Source: Hirudinaria manillensis (taxonomy: Eukaryota > Annelida > Clitellata > Hirudinida > Hirudinidae). From it: 64,000 nt of DNA. Below are positions 29,791-42,219 of the stretch, piece by piece (the stretch's first letter is position 1; each line of letters starts with the position of its first letter). The translations under genes and the position numbers were made by a program. The notes under the pieces were generated by a model. It made no database searches, was not told the DNA's origin, and was given only the letters and a program-made list of their open reading frames with translations. The stretch spans positions 5,288,142 to 5,352,141 of the forward strand of contig CM067532.1 of the NCBI GenBank assembly GCA_034509925.1, written 5' to 3'.

Positions 29791-29865
29791 AATAAAACTG
29801 ACTTCATCAAACAGTATAAAGACTAAATCAACTACGATTAACTTTTAGCAAATTTTCAGTTTATT
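29791..29865. promoter_or_regulatory. Interleaved polyadenylation signals of two convergent genes
   Basis: AATAAA at 29791-29796 (plus) serves TMEM115; TTTATT at 29860-29865 is AATAAA on the minus strand, 35 nt beyond the CPT2 stop. With cleavage usually 10-30 nt downstream, the two transcripts would end within tens of bases of each other and probably overlap. Confidence 0.6.
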
Positions 29866-29899
29866 GGCAATGAGAAAACATGACAAGCATGATTATCAT

Positions 29900-32800
29900 T
29901 TATTTTACATCCTCCAAAACTTTATGTAATTTCTCGAAACAAAATTGCAAGCTTTCTTTGAATTTCGATGCGATGTCCATCGAGTTACGGGAAGTGATGA
30001 TACATCCCAAGAATTCGGTGGTGGACGAGTAACCTACAGATAAACAACATCATATTTATGCCTCTATTATTTGGAATTCCAAGTTTTGTCTGTTGCCACG
30101 TTTCTGTTCTGCTTCAAAGGCATAGACCTACTTAGTTCAAGAATGTTACTAATGACACATAAATATTCATCATCCAATATTTTTATGCAAATTGAATGAC
30201 ACATCATGAACTGGAGTAAATCAAGTGGTATAACAGCGTTCCTAAGGTTCCAGTGTCCTTAGGGACCAATTTTACTTCAGTTTAATGTAGACACTCGAGA
30301 AAATGGACAATCTGCCCATAGGCACATTTTTTCATGCAATATCTGGTTGTTCCTAAAGGCAGTGTTTTGAATAGATGTTCCATAGAAGCTGGTATCATTA
30401 TGCGGGTAATTCTTTGTAGAATTATTTCTGGAAATCGATGTTAATAAGTCCAATGATTCGTACCTATGCCGAGACCTTCGGGCGAAACGGGACCGAATCC
30501 ACCGAAAGAGATGGCAGGGCTGCTCAATGATGACGTAGAAAGGATGATGTTGTTGATGAGTTTGTATGACGGGTCCTCGTAAATTTCTGCAAGTATTCCT
30601 TGTTCTTCTCCTAGCTTCCTCAGGGCCATCAGGTGCCTATCAAATCCTTGTCCTACGTACAATAAAAATTGTGTAGTGGGATTACATTTTGAAAATAAAT
30701 AGATAAATCAAATGAATAAATAAATATTGAATTGTAAATGGAAATTATATTGTTCATCTATATGATCATATTTAAACTCTTGCACTATTGGGCTGCTAAC
30801 TACTTAACTTATATATTTCTTTTGTTTAATCTCAGGATGGTGTTCATTTATTAATTCATTTATCCAACTATTTAACTAACTATCTAAATTTAACTAACTC
30901 TACAATCGCAACTCTCACATTGACCCTGTCTTCAAATATTAAAAATTTACCAAATGAATTTCATAGTGTCGACATCTTTATGAAATGGCTTTGTTGTTTT
31001 CATGCTTTCTTATTTATTTAATATATTTTTTTTTGGTGAGATAATCACTGTCACATCCTTTTGAGCTCCAATGCATCACAAAATGCAAACCTTCTTTCAC
31101 TAGGTCCAACACAACTTTATTCCATCACATGTTTAAAATATTACATATTACTTCAAATATATGTTCAAATGTTTTATTTTAGATTATTTCAGAGGTTGTG
31201 TTACTACATTCTATAAGTTAAAGAATGATTATTTTCTTCAAAAATAAATGTCCCACAGACTTAATAATCACCATTAACAAACTATCAAATGTATATTAGT
31301 TGTCTTAAGATTTTGATCCTTCACAATTTTCACTCGAGTTGATATCATGTCATCTGCAGTTCTACTGTTATTCTAATAACTCAATTTGATAATAAAAAAT
31401 TTAAAAATAAAAAGAAGAGAAAACCCCAAATCTAAGGTCAACACCTGAATAAGTGATGTTTTGTGGTACTCTATAATTATATTAAAAATAATATTGTATT
31501 GATGATGGTGATGTTAATAAATCACTTACCAATAGCAGCCTCCTTTGTCAGCTGATTGTGTACAGTGGAACAATTCTTCATCAGTTCATAGAGTTTTTGT
31601 GGACCAACATTTGAATCCTCAAAAGCTTGGCACACCAACTTCGTTTCGTTTGTGGCAGATCTAATGGTTTCTGTCCTTCCATGCTTGAAAGCAGCCGTGC
31701 TACAGGATTCATAAGTGGCTGGTATCCTGCCCGTCATTTTGTAATAGGCCATCTGCAATGATTTGCATGAATGAAGATCAATACGGGGAAAATTAAGGCC
31801 ATTGTTCTGATTACCTGGAAAGATAGCTGCATGAATGAATCTGGACTGATGTTCTTGTCTTTTAAAATATTTTTGTTCAGTTGGTTATACATTAACACAG
31901 ACATGTTAAGCTTTGATGTAAGATCTTGGTACTTTGTTTTTGCATTCTCTATCAAGATCTTTATATCTTCATTGATTTTCCAGTCTGCAATTAGGAGCTA
32001 TTTTCAAATCACTAACAACTGACCATGTAATAATGACAATATTATATCATCTACTGGTATAACAAATGAGTGATTGTCATTATATGCCAGAGGAATTAAG
32101 AAAAAATGGATGAAACTTGATAATATAATAGTTTTAAATGAATAAATAAAATATTTTTCTTTAGCAGTTAGTAGATTTTATGTCTTCATGATCTTTTCTT
32201 TCAGTAGAACTCATTACATTTTTACAATTCACTTACAATGAATGTAATTCACAATACAATTTTACGATAATGTTATTAGATTACAAGTTTAAATGTACCT
32301 TATAAAATTTGCTTATCAGCAATATTATCTTCTAAGCTTTATTAATTAAATGAATAAACACTTAAAAGCCAACATAAGTCACCTATTTCTTTAACAAATT
32401 CATTAGAATCAACATTTGAGGGTTGAGTATCAGGATGTACCCCTGGACGTTGCATTGTATCTTGATAAACATCGTTGATGAATCTAAGAACTGCCACTCC
32501 ATCGCCCCAAGCGTGTTCAAAATTTATTGCCGAGCATCCATTTTTATTAATAATCAAAGAAAAGCTCTTGTCAAACCACCTGCATGATGTTTTAAAAATA
32601 AATCTCAAAGTTGTGTTTCACATTTCATTTGAAAGAATTTCACCGGTTCTCTGCATTTCCATATAAAAACATCTTTCCCAAGTTGGAAACTTCCAAAGGT
32701 TCTTCGCTTTCAAGTACGACAACAAACAGGGCAGAATCAACAACATGAAGCTGCTCCTCATTTCCTAGGATATTTAAATTAATAAATAGACGATGGTCAA

Positions 32801-35800
32801 AGAATAAATGGGATAAAATAAACCCAAATCCAGGAGTTTCTGCCTGGCCTTTGCCCAAATATCTCTGTCTTCAGAAGTTAAAACTCCTACATGGTGTTGA
32901 TGTTCACATGAATTTTCTTTTGAATGTTGACAAATGTATCTCAAATGTGCCAGAATTTCATTAGCTTTAATCATGTAACCTGGAACATATCATTTCATCA
33001 TTATCTAAAGTGGCATTTCAAAAATTGATTATATGACATCAATATAATATTATATCATATTACATAACATTATAGTATTGGTTATATTATATTGTTGAAT
33101 CCCTGGATCCAGATAATTGAAGAATAATTAAAATTATATTGCTGATTAATTAATTTAGTAATTAATTAAATTGAGTGGCAATATAATTTGGGAATTAATT
33201 AATTGGTACTATTCAGAGTCTTTGGTTATGAATCTAGACAAATAGATTTATCTCGAAAAGCAGAGCGAGAGTAAGGAAAACAGCAGATTCCAAGACTTGG
33301 ACAACTAAGCATTGTACATCTTCCAAGCCATCTGAACACTTTCAATAAACCTGACCTTCCATAATTAGTTTGAGGACCCCGGGTTATTACAATATTGTAA
33401 TATTGGTCATATTATATTATGTTACATTGCACTGCATTACATTACAGTAAATTACATCACATTACATATATATTATATTACAAACATAAAGACAACAACT
33501 CAACCATTTTTGTCCACAACATCAAAGTAATAGTATGTCCCATGGTGAATTATTAAAACATGTTTTGACTTTTCATCAACACACAATTCATCTTTTCCTT
33601 CTCTGAAATAATTGCTGAATTTAATAAAATAGCTACAAAAAATATTCTTATTTAAAATTAAAACTAAATTTAAATTTAAACCAACCTTGGAATTCTGGTG
33701 GAATTCATCAAGTTGCCATATTGGCTCATGTCCAGAGGATATGCTTGGTACCAATAAGCCCCATACCAGGACAATCTTTTTGGAAGAATTCTGTAAAATT
33801 AACAATTTTAATGTTAATTAAGTTAATTTGAAGCTTCAAGATAATCTGGCTCAATATGATTGTTTTACTGAATATGTAGCTGTATCAACACTCATAATTT
33901 TCATTCCAAACCTAGCTTTCAAGCCATAAACCATCACAAAGGAATGCTAAATAATGGTCAATGCATCACCTAAAGGTCTTAACCAATTAGAATCATTATT
34001 ATTAAAAGAATAATTGATATCTGAAATAATTAAATTCAGTTGAAATGTTATTAAATCAAAAATTCAAATCAACAAGGACATGTTCCAAATATTTCTGCAA
34101 ACCTGACAAACTTCCTGAAGGACATTGTATCTGAAACTTCAGGGTTCAAGTGGTAAACATCAGGTTCCAAAACATTGTCCTTCAAACTTCTCCTGAACCT
34201 CAATGCAGAGACAATGAAATTTGTTGCTCTTAAAATCTGCCAACAACATTGGAATCAGCTGAGTTCAGTCTTTATGAATATATATTATTAGGAGTAATTA
34301 ACCTTAACAATACATATTCTATGTGACTATGTTCTTCATACATAAGAAAGTGCTAATTTCTGTTAAATCAATTAAATAATAATTATTAATAAATAATTAT
34401 TGTCAAAAAAAGTATTAATTTCAAAATAAATTTTGCTGGAAGTTGCAATAAAAAAAAATTATAATTATTGAAATGTAATTTTAGTTTATTTAAGGATTTA
34501 AGCTGATGGAATTGAATGGCAGAAGGTTGTATCAAACTGCATTGAAATAATGAAATATTTGGTAATTAATGATTTAATGTGCCTAATTTCATATCTGGTA
34601 GATTTAGTAGTTTTGAAAATAACTTTGAAGTCAATACAGGATTTCAGTAACAGGTGGAAGTCTGTAACAGATGTTGAAATTGGCAAGTCACTCATAAAGA
34701 TGCATTTAATGACAACTACAAGTTGTTAATCATAAAATCTAGGAAACAAGCTGACCTGCTAGTCTGAATCTTTTGAATATAACAGGTTGCAACCAATATT
34801 TAAAGTTAAAATTTAACATTTAAATTGTAAAACTTTAAAATAGCCTTCAAATCTCATTAATTTGTTCAGGAAATTTGTACTTAAATGAATTAAATGCATA
34901 AGGAGATATCTACAAAAAACAAAAGTTGATGAAACTATTGAAAGTATTCTTGAAGTAAAGTAATAAAAATGTTGTTTAACAAAATAAAATAAAGCATTAA
35001 TATTAAAACTCATAAGTGGACAGATTAAGAAATTCACCTGGTTCATGTAATCATGCCTCAAATCATCTTTGAAAACAAGAAATGGATTGTAATTTAACAC
35101 AAGAGGAACTCTGTCCCTCAAGTACATGTCAAACCATGGACCTGCAAAGTGTGTCTATTTTTATTAATTACCCCAATTAAAACAAAAATAAAACATTTAA
35201 TATAAACTGGAAAAACCTGAAATGTAACTGGTTTGCTTTAACGACTTGTCTTGCTTCACCAGTTTCTTTTGAAGATCTGAATAAGGGTAAAAGCAACATT
35301 AATGTGACTTTAATCTGTGGCTTTATAAATGTACACAATTTCTAATTAGTTAGAGAATTTAATTCGACGGTATTTTAATGAATAAATAATTTGTTACTGA
35401 TATATAAATTTATAGAATAAAACAAAAGGAATCATGGCAAAAGTTTTTGACACCATTTGAAAGCAAACAATTGGAAACCATGACAACATGTCATTACAAT
35501 TAATCTTACCAAATCCATCATTGTTGACAAAACTGTCCACAATGGCAGAAGTCCTTTCATGCTGTGATGGAAGCAGGAGAGGTTTAAGGGCATTCAGGTA
35601 TCTCTTACATGAATCTTCCAACTTTGGAATTGGGAGCCTTGGAAGACTTCTTTGGAAGTGGTCAGTTGGAACAATACTTTGCTGGATATATTCTTCAGAA
35701 TTCTTTCTGAGGACATTAAAGTGATTAGTATTTGTTATACAAAACAACCAAGTAGGTAACCAACAATGAATAGTTTCTGATGAGTTTTTGCTGTCCCTGC

Positions 35801-35899
35801 AAGCAATTGGTCTCAATTATTTTCATGAAAGCACACAGTATTTAATACTTAATCAATACAAACTTTTATTCGCAAGTTTATTGAAACTACAGCCCTCAT
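29900..35899 (-). CDS. CPT2: Carnitine O-palmitoyltransferase 2, mitochondrial
   Basis: Regenerates acyl-CoA from acylcarnitine at the matrix face of the inner mitochondrial membrane for beta-oxidation. Exons read in order: [20 protein letters not shown] (35706-35510), [19 protein letters not shown] (about 35100), [19 protein letters not shown] (about 33730), [20 protein letters not shown] (about 32840), the catalytic-His segment [15 protein letters not shown] (about 32500), [16 protein letters not shown] (about 31690), [19 protein letters not shown] (about 30640) and the C-terminus (stop 29900-29902). These match CPT2 along its length. Two short 5' exons are proposed by phase: 35899-35864 ([12 protein letters not shown]) and 35796-35765, giving a basic leader ending RNYS just before [10 protein letters not shown], a good MPP R-x-Y/S cleavage site. 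Polyadenylation signal on the minus strand at 29865-29860. Confidence 0.95.
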
Positions 35900-36465
35900 T
35901 TCAATAGCAAATCTATTGTAAACTTCGATGATCCCCTCGCAGTGTTTATGTGTTCAATTTCGGCTCGGGGCCAAAATCTGGATCACCAAATAAGCATGAG
36001 CAAGTCACTTTAGCGCACTGACATTTATTTTCCCGCTCCAAGTCAAAGAATTTCGAGTCCACTTGAACTCTTTTTTTTCTTTTCTCTTTTCAATTTCCCA
36101 ATTGGGAAAACCTTATTAAAAAGTTTAAATTGGTGGTTGGGAACGCGAATTAATAAAAACAAGCGCAACAAAGTTTTCGCAGATCATTTGCCTTTAATCA
36201 TCGATATTTAAAAAAAAAAACATAAGTGAGAAGAAATTATTATGGTTTAATGACATTTTTAGTAAAAATGCATTTTTTACTTAATCGCCCATTATTATTA
36301 TTATTGAGGATCAAAAATAAACCGGAAATCAACATGATTTCTTAACATTTGCACAGCAAATAATGAGATGGTCCAAGAGGGAAAGTGCCTCCTCTAAGCC
36401 ACTATGCTCCTTGAGCAGTATTTTATCCAGATTTGTTAGAGCGAAAAGGGAAAACCAGTAGATTG
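35900..36465. other. CPT2 upstream region
   Basis: AT-rich DNA between the proposed CPT2 start and the duplicated SSUH2-side exon. Must contain the CPT2 promoter; no clear TATA or Inr was identified. Confidence 0.35.
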
Positions 36466-36469
36466 CCAC

Positions 36470-37090
36470 AATGGCGTTTCGTTCTCTGCAATTGTATTTG
36501 CAACGTAACTTGTCTTTTATAGTTACATTTGTACGCATACATATTGACCATTCATTCAGACGATAAAACTGTCGGGTTCACCCCCCATATTGCATAGTTA
36601 TCCCATTCCCCTTGTTAAAATTTACTCAAGACTGGTTAAGTTAACAACAACAAATGTTCTGATGTTAAACAAACCTGAGAGTTCTTCTGACGAATCCTCA
36701 AAGGACCTGGCTGCCCTCAAATACTCCTCATCTTCGCCATCAAAAACTGCTCCCCACAAGTGACTGCCCAGAGACAACCTCGATCCTTCACCGCTCGAAC
36801 CCAAGGAAAGGTTTTCTTCCTCCTCCTCTTCTCCTTCCTGTCTTCTTCTGACGACAGGAGAGGAGAATGTCTCGAGAATTGAATCCAGACTCGGACGATG
36901 AGCAAAGATGCAGTGGAGCACCATTCACGTTTCCACGTCCGTAATTCAAAAGAAGAGTTCGCTACGAATTCATCTTCCCACAGAACCGTGGCGGAGTCTG
37001 GGTCTGCAGAGTGCAAGGAGATGGAAGCCGTGAGGCAAAGATTGGCTATGGATTGAATATTCATCATTTGCTTTTCAGTGAAGCTGTACT
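36470..37090 (-). repeat. Copy of the putative SSUH2 5' exon and flanks (duplication block 2, copy B)
   Basis: Nearly identical to 45736-46382, same orientation. Within it the minus-strand exon 36924-36683 reads MVLHCIFAHRPSLDSILETF, then a Glu run and ARSFEDSSEELSG, and stops at a GTTTGT donor. The predicted 80 or so residues before the donor are the same in both copies. No SSUH2 body exons follow here: downstream on the same strand comes CPT2. The exon phase (1) does not fit the CPT2 exon at 35706, so a simple fusion transcript in this frame is unlikely. Probably a non-functional fragment or a donor of a 5' UTR. Confidence 0.85.
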
Positions 37091-37093
37091 TTT

Positions 37094-37700
37094 CCGAAAA
37101 GTCTTTGAATGTTCTATTGAAATATTTGATTCAAAGTACGGCACAAATCAGGGCGACATAAAAAAAAGCGCTTCAAACGATGGAAACAGAAGATGTGAGC
37201 AGTTGGAGACAGTTTTAAAACGATTACAGAGCGCCTTGTACCGGTCTGCTATAATTGTGTTATAGATCCTCTGAAAGGTCTTTGAAAGTGCTATCGAAAT
37301 AGTAGAGTCAAATTTTCGCACAAACCAATATGACGAGTAGAAAAAGATTCAAACGATGGAAAGAGAAGATCTGAGAATTTAATTGCATTTATAATAAAGT
37401 TTTAGCGCGCCTTGTACGGGTTGTGTTTTACATTTTGTGAAAGGTATTTTAACGTGCTATTAGATTGCATAAAAAGATTTTTGGCACAAATCCTAGTGAG
37501 GAGAGGAAAGCTTGCCTGCGGAAAGACCACGTGCGGGTTGCTGGGAAACGTTTATAATAAGGTCATAGAGCATCTTAAACCGATGCCATATAATTGTATC
37601 GTATATTTTCTGAAAGGTCTTTGCACCTTTTTTTTTTTAAATATGTTGATGAATTTTTCGCACAAATTCCAATTTGATTGGGTTTCCTCATTTTATGACT
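37094..37700 (+). repeat. Degenerate tandem repeat, period about 166-177 bp, four units
   Basis: Units begin at 37094, 37271, 37437 and 37610, each with a variant of CTGAAAGGTCTTTGAAAGTG followed about 50 bp later by (G/C)GCACAAA(T/C)C. Units 1-3 also share a GCGCCTTGTACC-like box about 130-150 bp in. Spacing is 177, 166 and 173 bp. Units are strongly diverged and the last is incomplete. It resembles an old satellite remnant, sited between the two duplicated blocks. Confidence 0.75.
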
Positions 37701-38222
37701 TTGGTGACTTGAGCGAGCCCGCAGCCTGCTCAAACAAAACATGCTTAACGTTAATTAAAATAATTTTTCTAATGTCTTATTCTAGGGATAGAAACTATTT
37801 CTACTATATAACTTTTGTTAAAATTATAAATATTTGTTAAATTTAGCGCATTCGTTATCTTCGGTTTGCAATTTAACCAAATTTTAGGGAGTTTTCGGAT
37901 TTAATTTTCAGGTACTCTAACCGATAGCGAAATGTCGGAACGTATTTTTTTAGAAAGATAATTCAATGCAGATTCTGAATTCGTTTTTCAATCACAAAGC
38001 TCCGTTTTCCGGGAAATAGGCTTTGAGCATCAGCCACTTGTTCTAAATTTAAATCTTAATAAATTAAAGATAAAATTTTTTGATTATATCCACATCATTT
38101 CCGTGATCATTGTCAATCAGTTAAAAAAAGAATTTTGATTGTAGCTCTTTCCGTTCTGGAGATATTGGTTCAAAAGGTTTGCCGAAAGTTTTCCAACTTC
38201 ACCGTCGCAATTTTTTTGGTTT
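37701..38222. other. Unique sequence at the truncated end of the contactin copy
   Basis: No homology seen to the original contactin intron or to anything else in the window. No coding frame is convincing. It joins the copy at about 38222-38230. Confidence 0.5.
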
Positions 38223-38437
38223 TCAAAAAATCGACTTATTACGCAACATTATCACTCTTCCTGAACTCGAAGCCTCTCCTAAAGGATTCGTGGCTTTGCA
38301 AGTGTAGTTTCCTTCGTCCGATGTTGTCAGTTCTTTGATCAGCAAGTTGCCATTTCTGAACTTGACAACTCTTGAAGAAACGTCTTCACTTGGGTTGAGA
38401 GGAGAACCATCCTTCCACCATTCCTTCAATTAAGATT

Positions 38438-38509
<72 letters not shown>

Positions 38510-41500
38510 ATTTATTTCTAAATAGTACAACCAAATCTAGCAAATTAAATAAATTAAATTAGTACTACTACTAAAAGACAACACACCTTTGTGGATGGTG
38601 GTGAAGATTCAGGGTTGCAGATGAGTGTAACATTTCCATCTCTGAGGCCATATGTGGCTGGTTGCAAAGGAAACTTTTGGAAAGTAGGAGGGAATGCTTG
38701 AAGAATCAATAAATCAATTTCAACTTTAATTTATTTCATTCATTTCATTTAATAATATCATAAAACATTGAAAATCCAAATTACACACTTACACAAAACT
38801 CTCAACTGAGCAGAGCTGAATCTCATTGCATGGGTATTTTCGGCAGCGCATTGGTACATGCCGGCGTCCCTGAACTGAACCTTCGATATGGTCAACTTAT
38901 TGCCATCGATCTGGTACCGAGTCCTCATTTCAGGAGGCAGATTTTCAGGGTCGAGAAACGTTGAATTTACAAACCATCGGTAGGACACTATCGGGACGCC
39001 GCTGGCTTTACACTGCCATACCAAATCCGAATTTAGGTCCAGGTGTTCATCCGAAAGAGGAATTGTAAAGTACGGAGCGGCTGAAGATTTGGAAAGGAAG
39101 ATATTAGAGGATATTTTTTTAAACTGGAATTGAAGTAAATTTTTCTACCCACCTTCGACGGTGAGAGAAATGCTGCCGTTAGTGAATTTTCCGAGCTGCC
39201 TGACGACGGTGCAAGTGTATCTCCCCCCGTGACCCAACTGAATGTTGGGGATCGTCATCACTCTGTTGAAATCACTGAACCTCGCAGATTTTGGCATCGG
39301 TTTGCCATCGGTTCTTGTCCAAGAATAGTGCATCACTCTGTCAGAGCTGATGAAATAAAATATAAAAAATTAAAATTAAAATAAGCAATACAATGTTGTA
39401 ATAACTGTTTATTATAATCTACCACGACATCATTTTATGTAATTATTATAAATTATTTGAAAAAATTGTCAGGGAAAATAGACTCACGTCCCAAATGCAA
39501 TGCACTCAACTCTCACGTCATCTCCGACCAAAGGACTGCTGGGAAAGGATTTCGGGAAACCATTCACGATGATCGGTTCTTGTTCACTTCCGACTGCGAT
39601 CAATATGGTGATTAAATGAGTGTTAAATTATAATTTGCTTAATTATGCCAATTATTTATTCAAACAAACAATCCTTCAAGTCTTTTTCAAGGGGTTTATA
39701 CATAAACCCATTAATGCATTATTAATAAAGCAACTAATTACAAAATGTTAAGATGGCACGCGTGAAAAAAACATGTTTGATCCGATAAAGAAGTTATGAA
39801 AACAAAATTCGACAAAACCTGCTTCAAGGACAATGAGAGGAATAGGCATGCTCGACTTTCCCTCTTTCGTGGTGAGGGAAGTTGAAACAGAGCAAGTGTA
39901 ATTTCCCTGGTCTGCTTTTGTAACCTGCTGGAAATACAGCTTTCCGTCCCTTGACACAAATGTGTACCACTTGACATGGGTTCTTATCCAGTTCTGAGGA
40001 TTGTCCTTGTACCAACTAAACACTAGGTCTGGAACCAAAAACTTGCTCTTGAGAGTTTATACTATGTTTATATTAGAGACGAAACAAGGTTAGATTTGTG
40101 ACAAATATTTGTGAATAGAAGTGATTATTATGAACAAAAATCAATCTTTTATGAGACAAACTTCCGTAATTGGTCTTTGGAGGCATGCACTCTAATCCGA
40201 TGCCCGTATAGGCACTCACCCGTACGGGGTCACGTCTGGATTTTGGAAAGTCATTCAAATCTGCAAGTTCCAAATAATGTTGTGTTTAAAACCACCTCTC
40301 TAAATGTAATACTTAATAATAATTACTTTCCCTATTAAGAATCAATTTATTAAATTTTTTAAAAATATTGAATCGAGTTAGGAAATCAAAATTGTAATTT
40401 CAAAAATGAAAGAAAATACAAACATCCAAAACTTAGCGTTACAGTGCGACTCCTGATTTTTCCAAAAGGATTCGATACTACGCAATAATAATCTCCATTG
40501 TGATTATCTTCTCTCGGAGAATTGATGGAAAGAATTCCGTTGGTGACCGTGATTGAGGGATCAGAAAGATTGACTGGCTCTTCCACGAGGGACTTTTTAA
40601 CCACCCAGTTGTAGGAAGGGCGAGGCCTTGCGATGACCTTGCAAGTCAATTTCGCAACCCTGATGAAATATTTTTGTGTTCGAGGATGCAATTGTTTATT
40701 ATAAATATGGCATAAATAATAAAAAACTAATTATTTTCAAATATCAAATCAATGAAAGTGAAATGAAATTAATTTTATTGCAAAAAGAAAATTCCTACTT
40801 GGAAGAACTTCTACTGTCGTAAATAGTATTTTCGGGTTCAGTGACAAAGCTAGGACCTCTATCCACATGGTTTGGATTGGTTTCATTTGTCCCAAAATCT
40901 GCAGTCAAGAATTGCTTTTATTTGATAAAATCTAAATCTAAGATCTAATATCTAGCGTGATCTCTCGCAAACAAGAATCATGCTTAACAGTGGTCACAAA
41001 GCATTCATTTTAGAACTTAGACTAGTGAACAACCAGGGCTAAAATTTCTGATAACTTTCAACTGATTTAATAACTTTAGCTGGCCTCTCGAATTTACCAT
41101 TGGCAATCACGAAGCACAATCTTACGATATAATAACATTTCTAACCAAATCCTCTTTCAATGGTGACAATTTTGTAGATGAATTGCTTGCTTATTTGGCA
41201 GATGAAAGGTCTCATTGCTCCTGTTTCATTAAACATTGACCATCCCCAGGTAATCGAGTCTAGAAAAAAAAGATGAAACCTTTTTTATTGCAGATTACAA
41301 TCACTTTTAACAAATATTGTTTCAATAGTTTATAAATATTGAATTTATAACCATAAGTCAGTTTTTGAAGAGACTCTAATTTTATTTAGATTATAAATAG
41401 TTCGTAATATATTTTAAGATTCCAACGAGTGACTCACCATCTGAATAATAAACAATCCTGTTTCCTTTGCGAGTTCGAGCCTCATTGGAGTACCAGAAAT

Positions 41501-42219
41501 GTTGACCCGTCACCTCCGATCCATCGGATTCCCACATGTACTTCTCCGAAGCTCCACTTGTCGAAGACGTTCTTGTGTCCTTCACTCCATCGGTGAACCA
41601 TTCTATGCTAGATGTTTTGGGGGGTTTTTTAAATTTCACGATAAGTTTTATGGAGCCAAAAAATGTTATGATCAAAATCGGCATTGCCAGTAAATACAAT
41701 GTTCGACGGTGTTTTATTTGTTATATTTATCATTGTAATTATGTTAATCTCACTTGTCTTTGGCATTGCCAGCCAGCCACTGTGCAATAAAGTGGTGCTC
41801 TTTACTCGATGTTATTTTTAGCAAAGTGGCTGAATCAATCTGTATTGATTATAATTGGGGATTACAACAAAAACAAATAAATATTAAATGGTTAAATTAG
41901 TTATTAATATGTTAATTATTTAACTAGTCAGACCCATCAAGTGCAAAGTAAGATCTCACCATACAAGCACTTTTGGCATCGGTTATAAGTGTTGGGAAGA
42001 GGACAAAATAATAGCAATTCTTGTCAAATTCAATCCAAGGCCGCGGACAATCTGCAGGATCATTACCATGTTTTGATGAATTTTTTTTTTAAATTGCTTT
42101 ATGCATTCTCAATAAAAAAAATCAGCATCAAACTCACCAAAAGTTCCAGAAACGTGTCCTTGGGCGGTGGTGACAAAACAAAATAAACAGAAAATTAAGT
42201 GGAAAATATCCATTTTCAT
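38223..42219 (-). CDS. Truncated contactin paralogue: signal peptide, CTLD, Ig1-Ig5
   Basis: Start at 42219 gives MKMDIFHLIFCLFCFVTTAQ. All exons of the CTLD (CPRPWIEFDKNCYYF; SSIEWFTDGVKDTRTSS) and of Ig1 to Ig5 are present and open, nearly identical to the gene at 4.5-12 kb. Differences are scattered and mild (STLLDPANLPPE versus STFLDPENLPPE; VVKLSNGN versus VVKFRNGN). It lacks Ig6, all FN3 domains and the GPI tail. Beyond the Ig5 exon the donor has become GTAATAAG, weaker than GTAAGAAG in the original; read-through adds a few residues (LRNKSIF) to a stop at 38223-38225. If transcribed, it would give a secreted protein of a signal peptide, lectin domain and five Ig domains. About 680 bp of upstream DNA was copied too, so a promoter may be present. 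Whether it is expressed is unknown. Confidence 0.8.

Noticed and set aside
35706..36924. Fusion protein of the copied SSUH2-side exon with CPT2
   Set aside because: The exon ends in phase 1 while the CPT2 exon at 35706 needs phase 2; the two short leader exons fit instead.
36717..37067. Alternative 116-codon frame in the duplicated exon (also 45991-46341)
   Set aside because: It runs across the apparent splice donor region with a basic, low-complexity product; identity of both copies gives no extra support. Kept only as an alternative.
37412..37840. 142-codon plus ORF
   Set aside because: Lies across the third and fourth units of the degenerate tandem repeat; composition is not protein-like.
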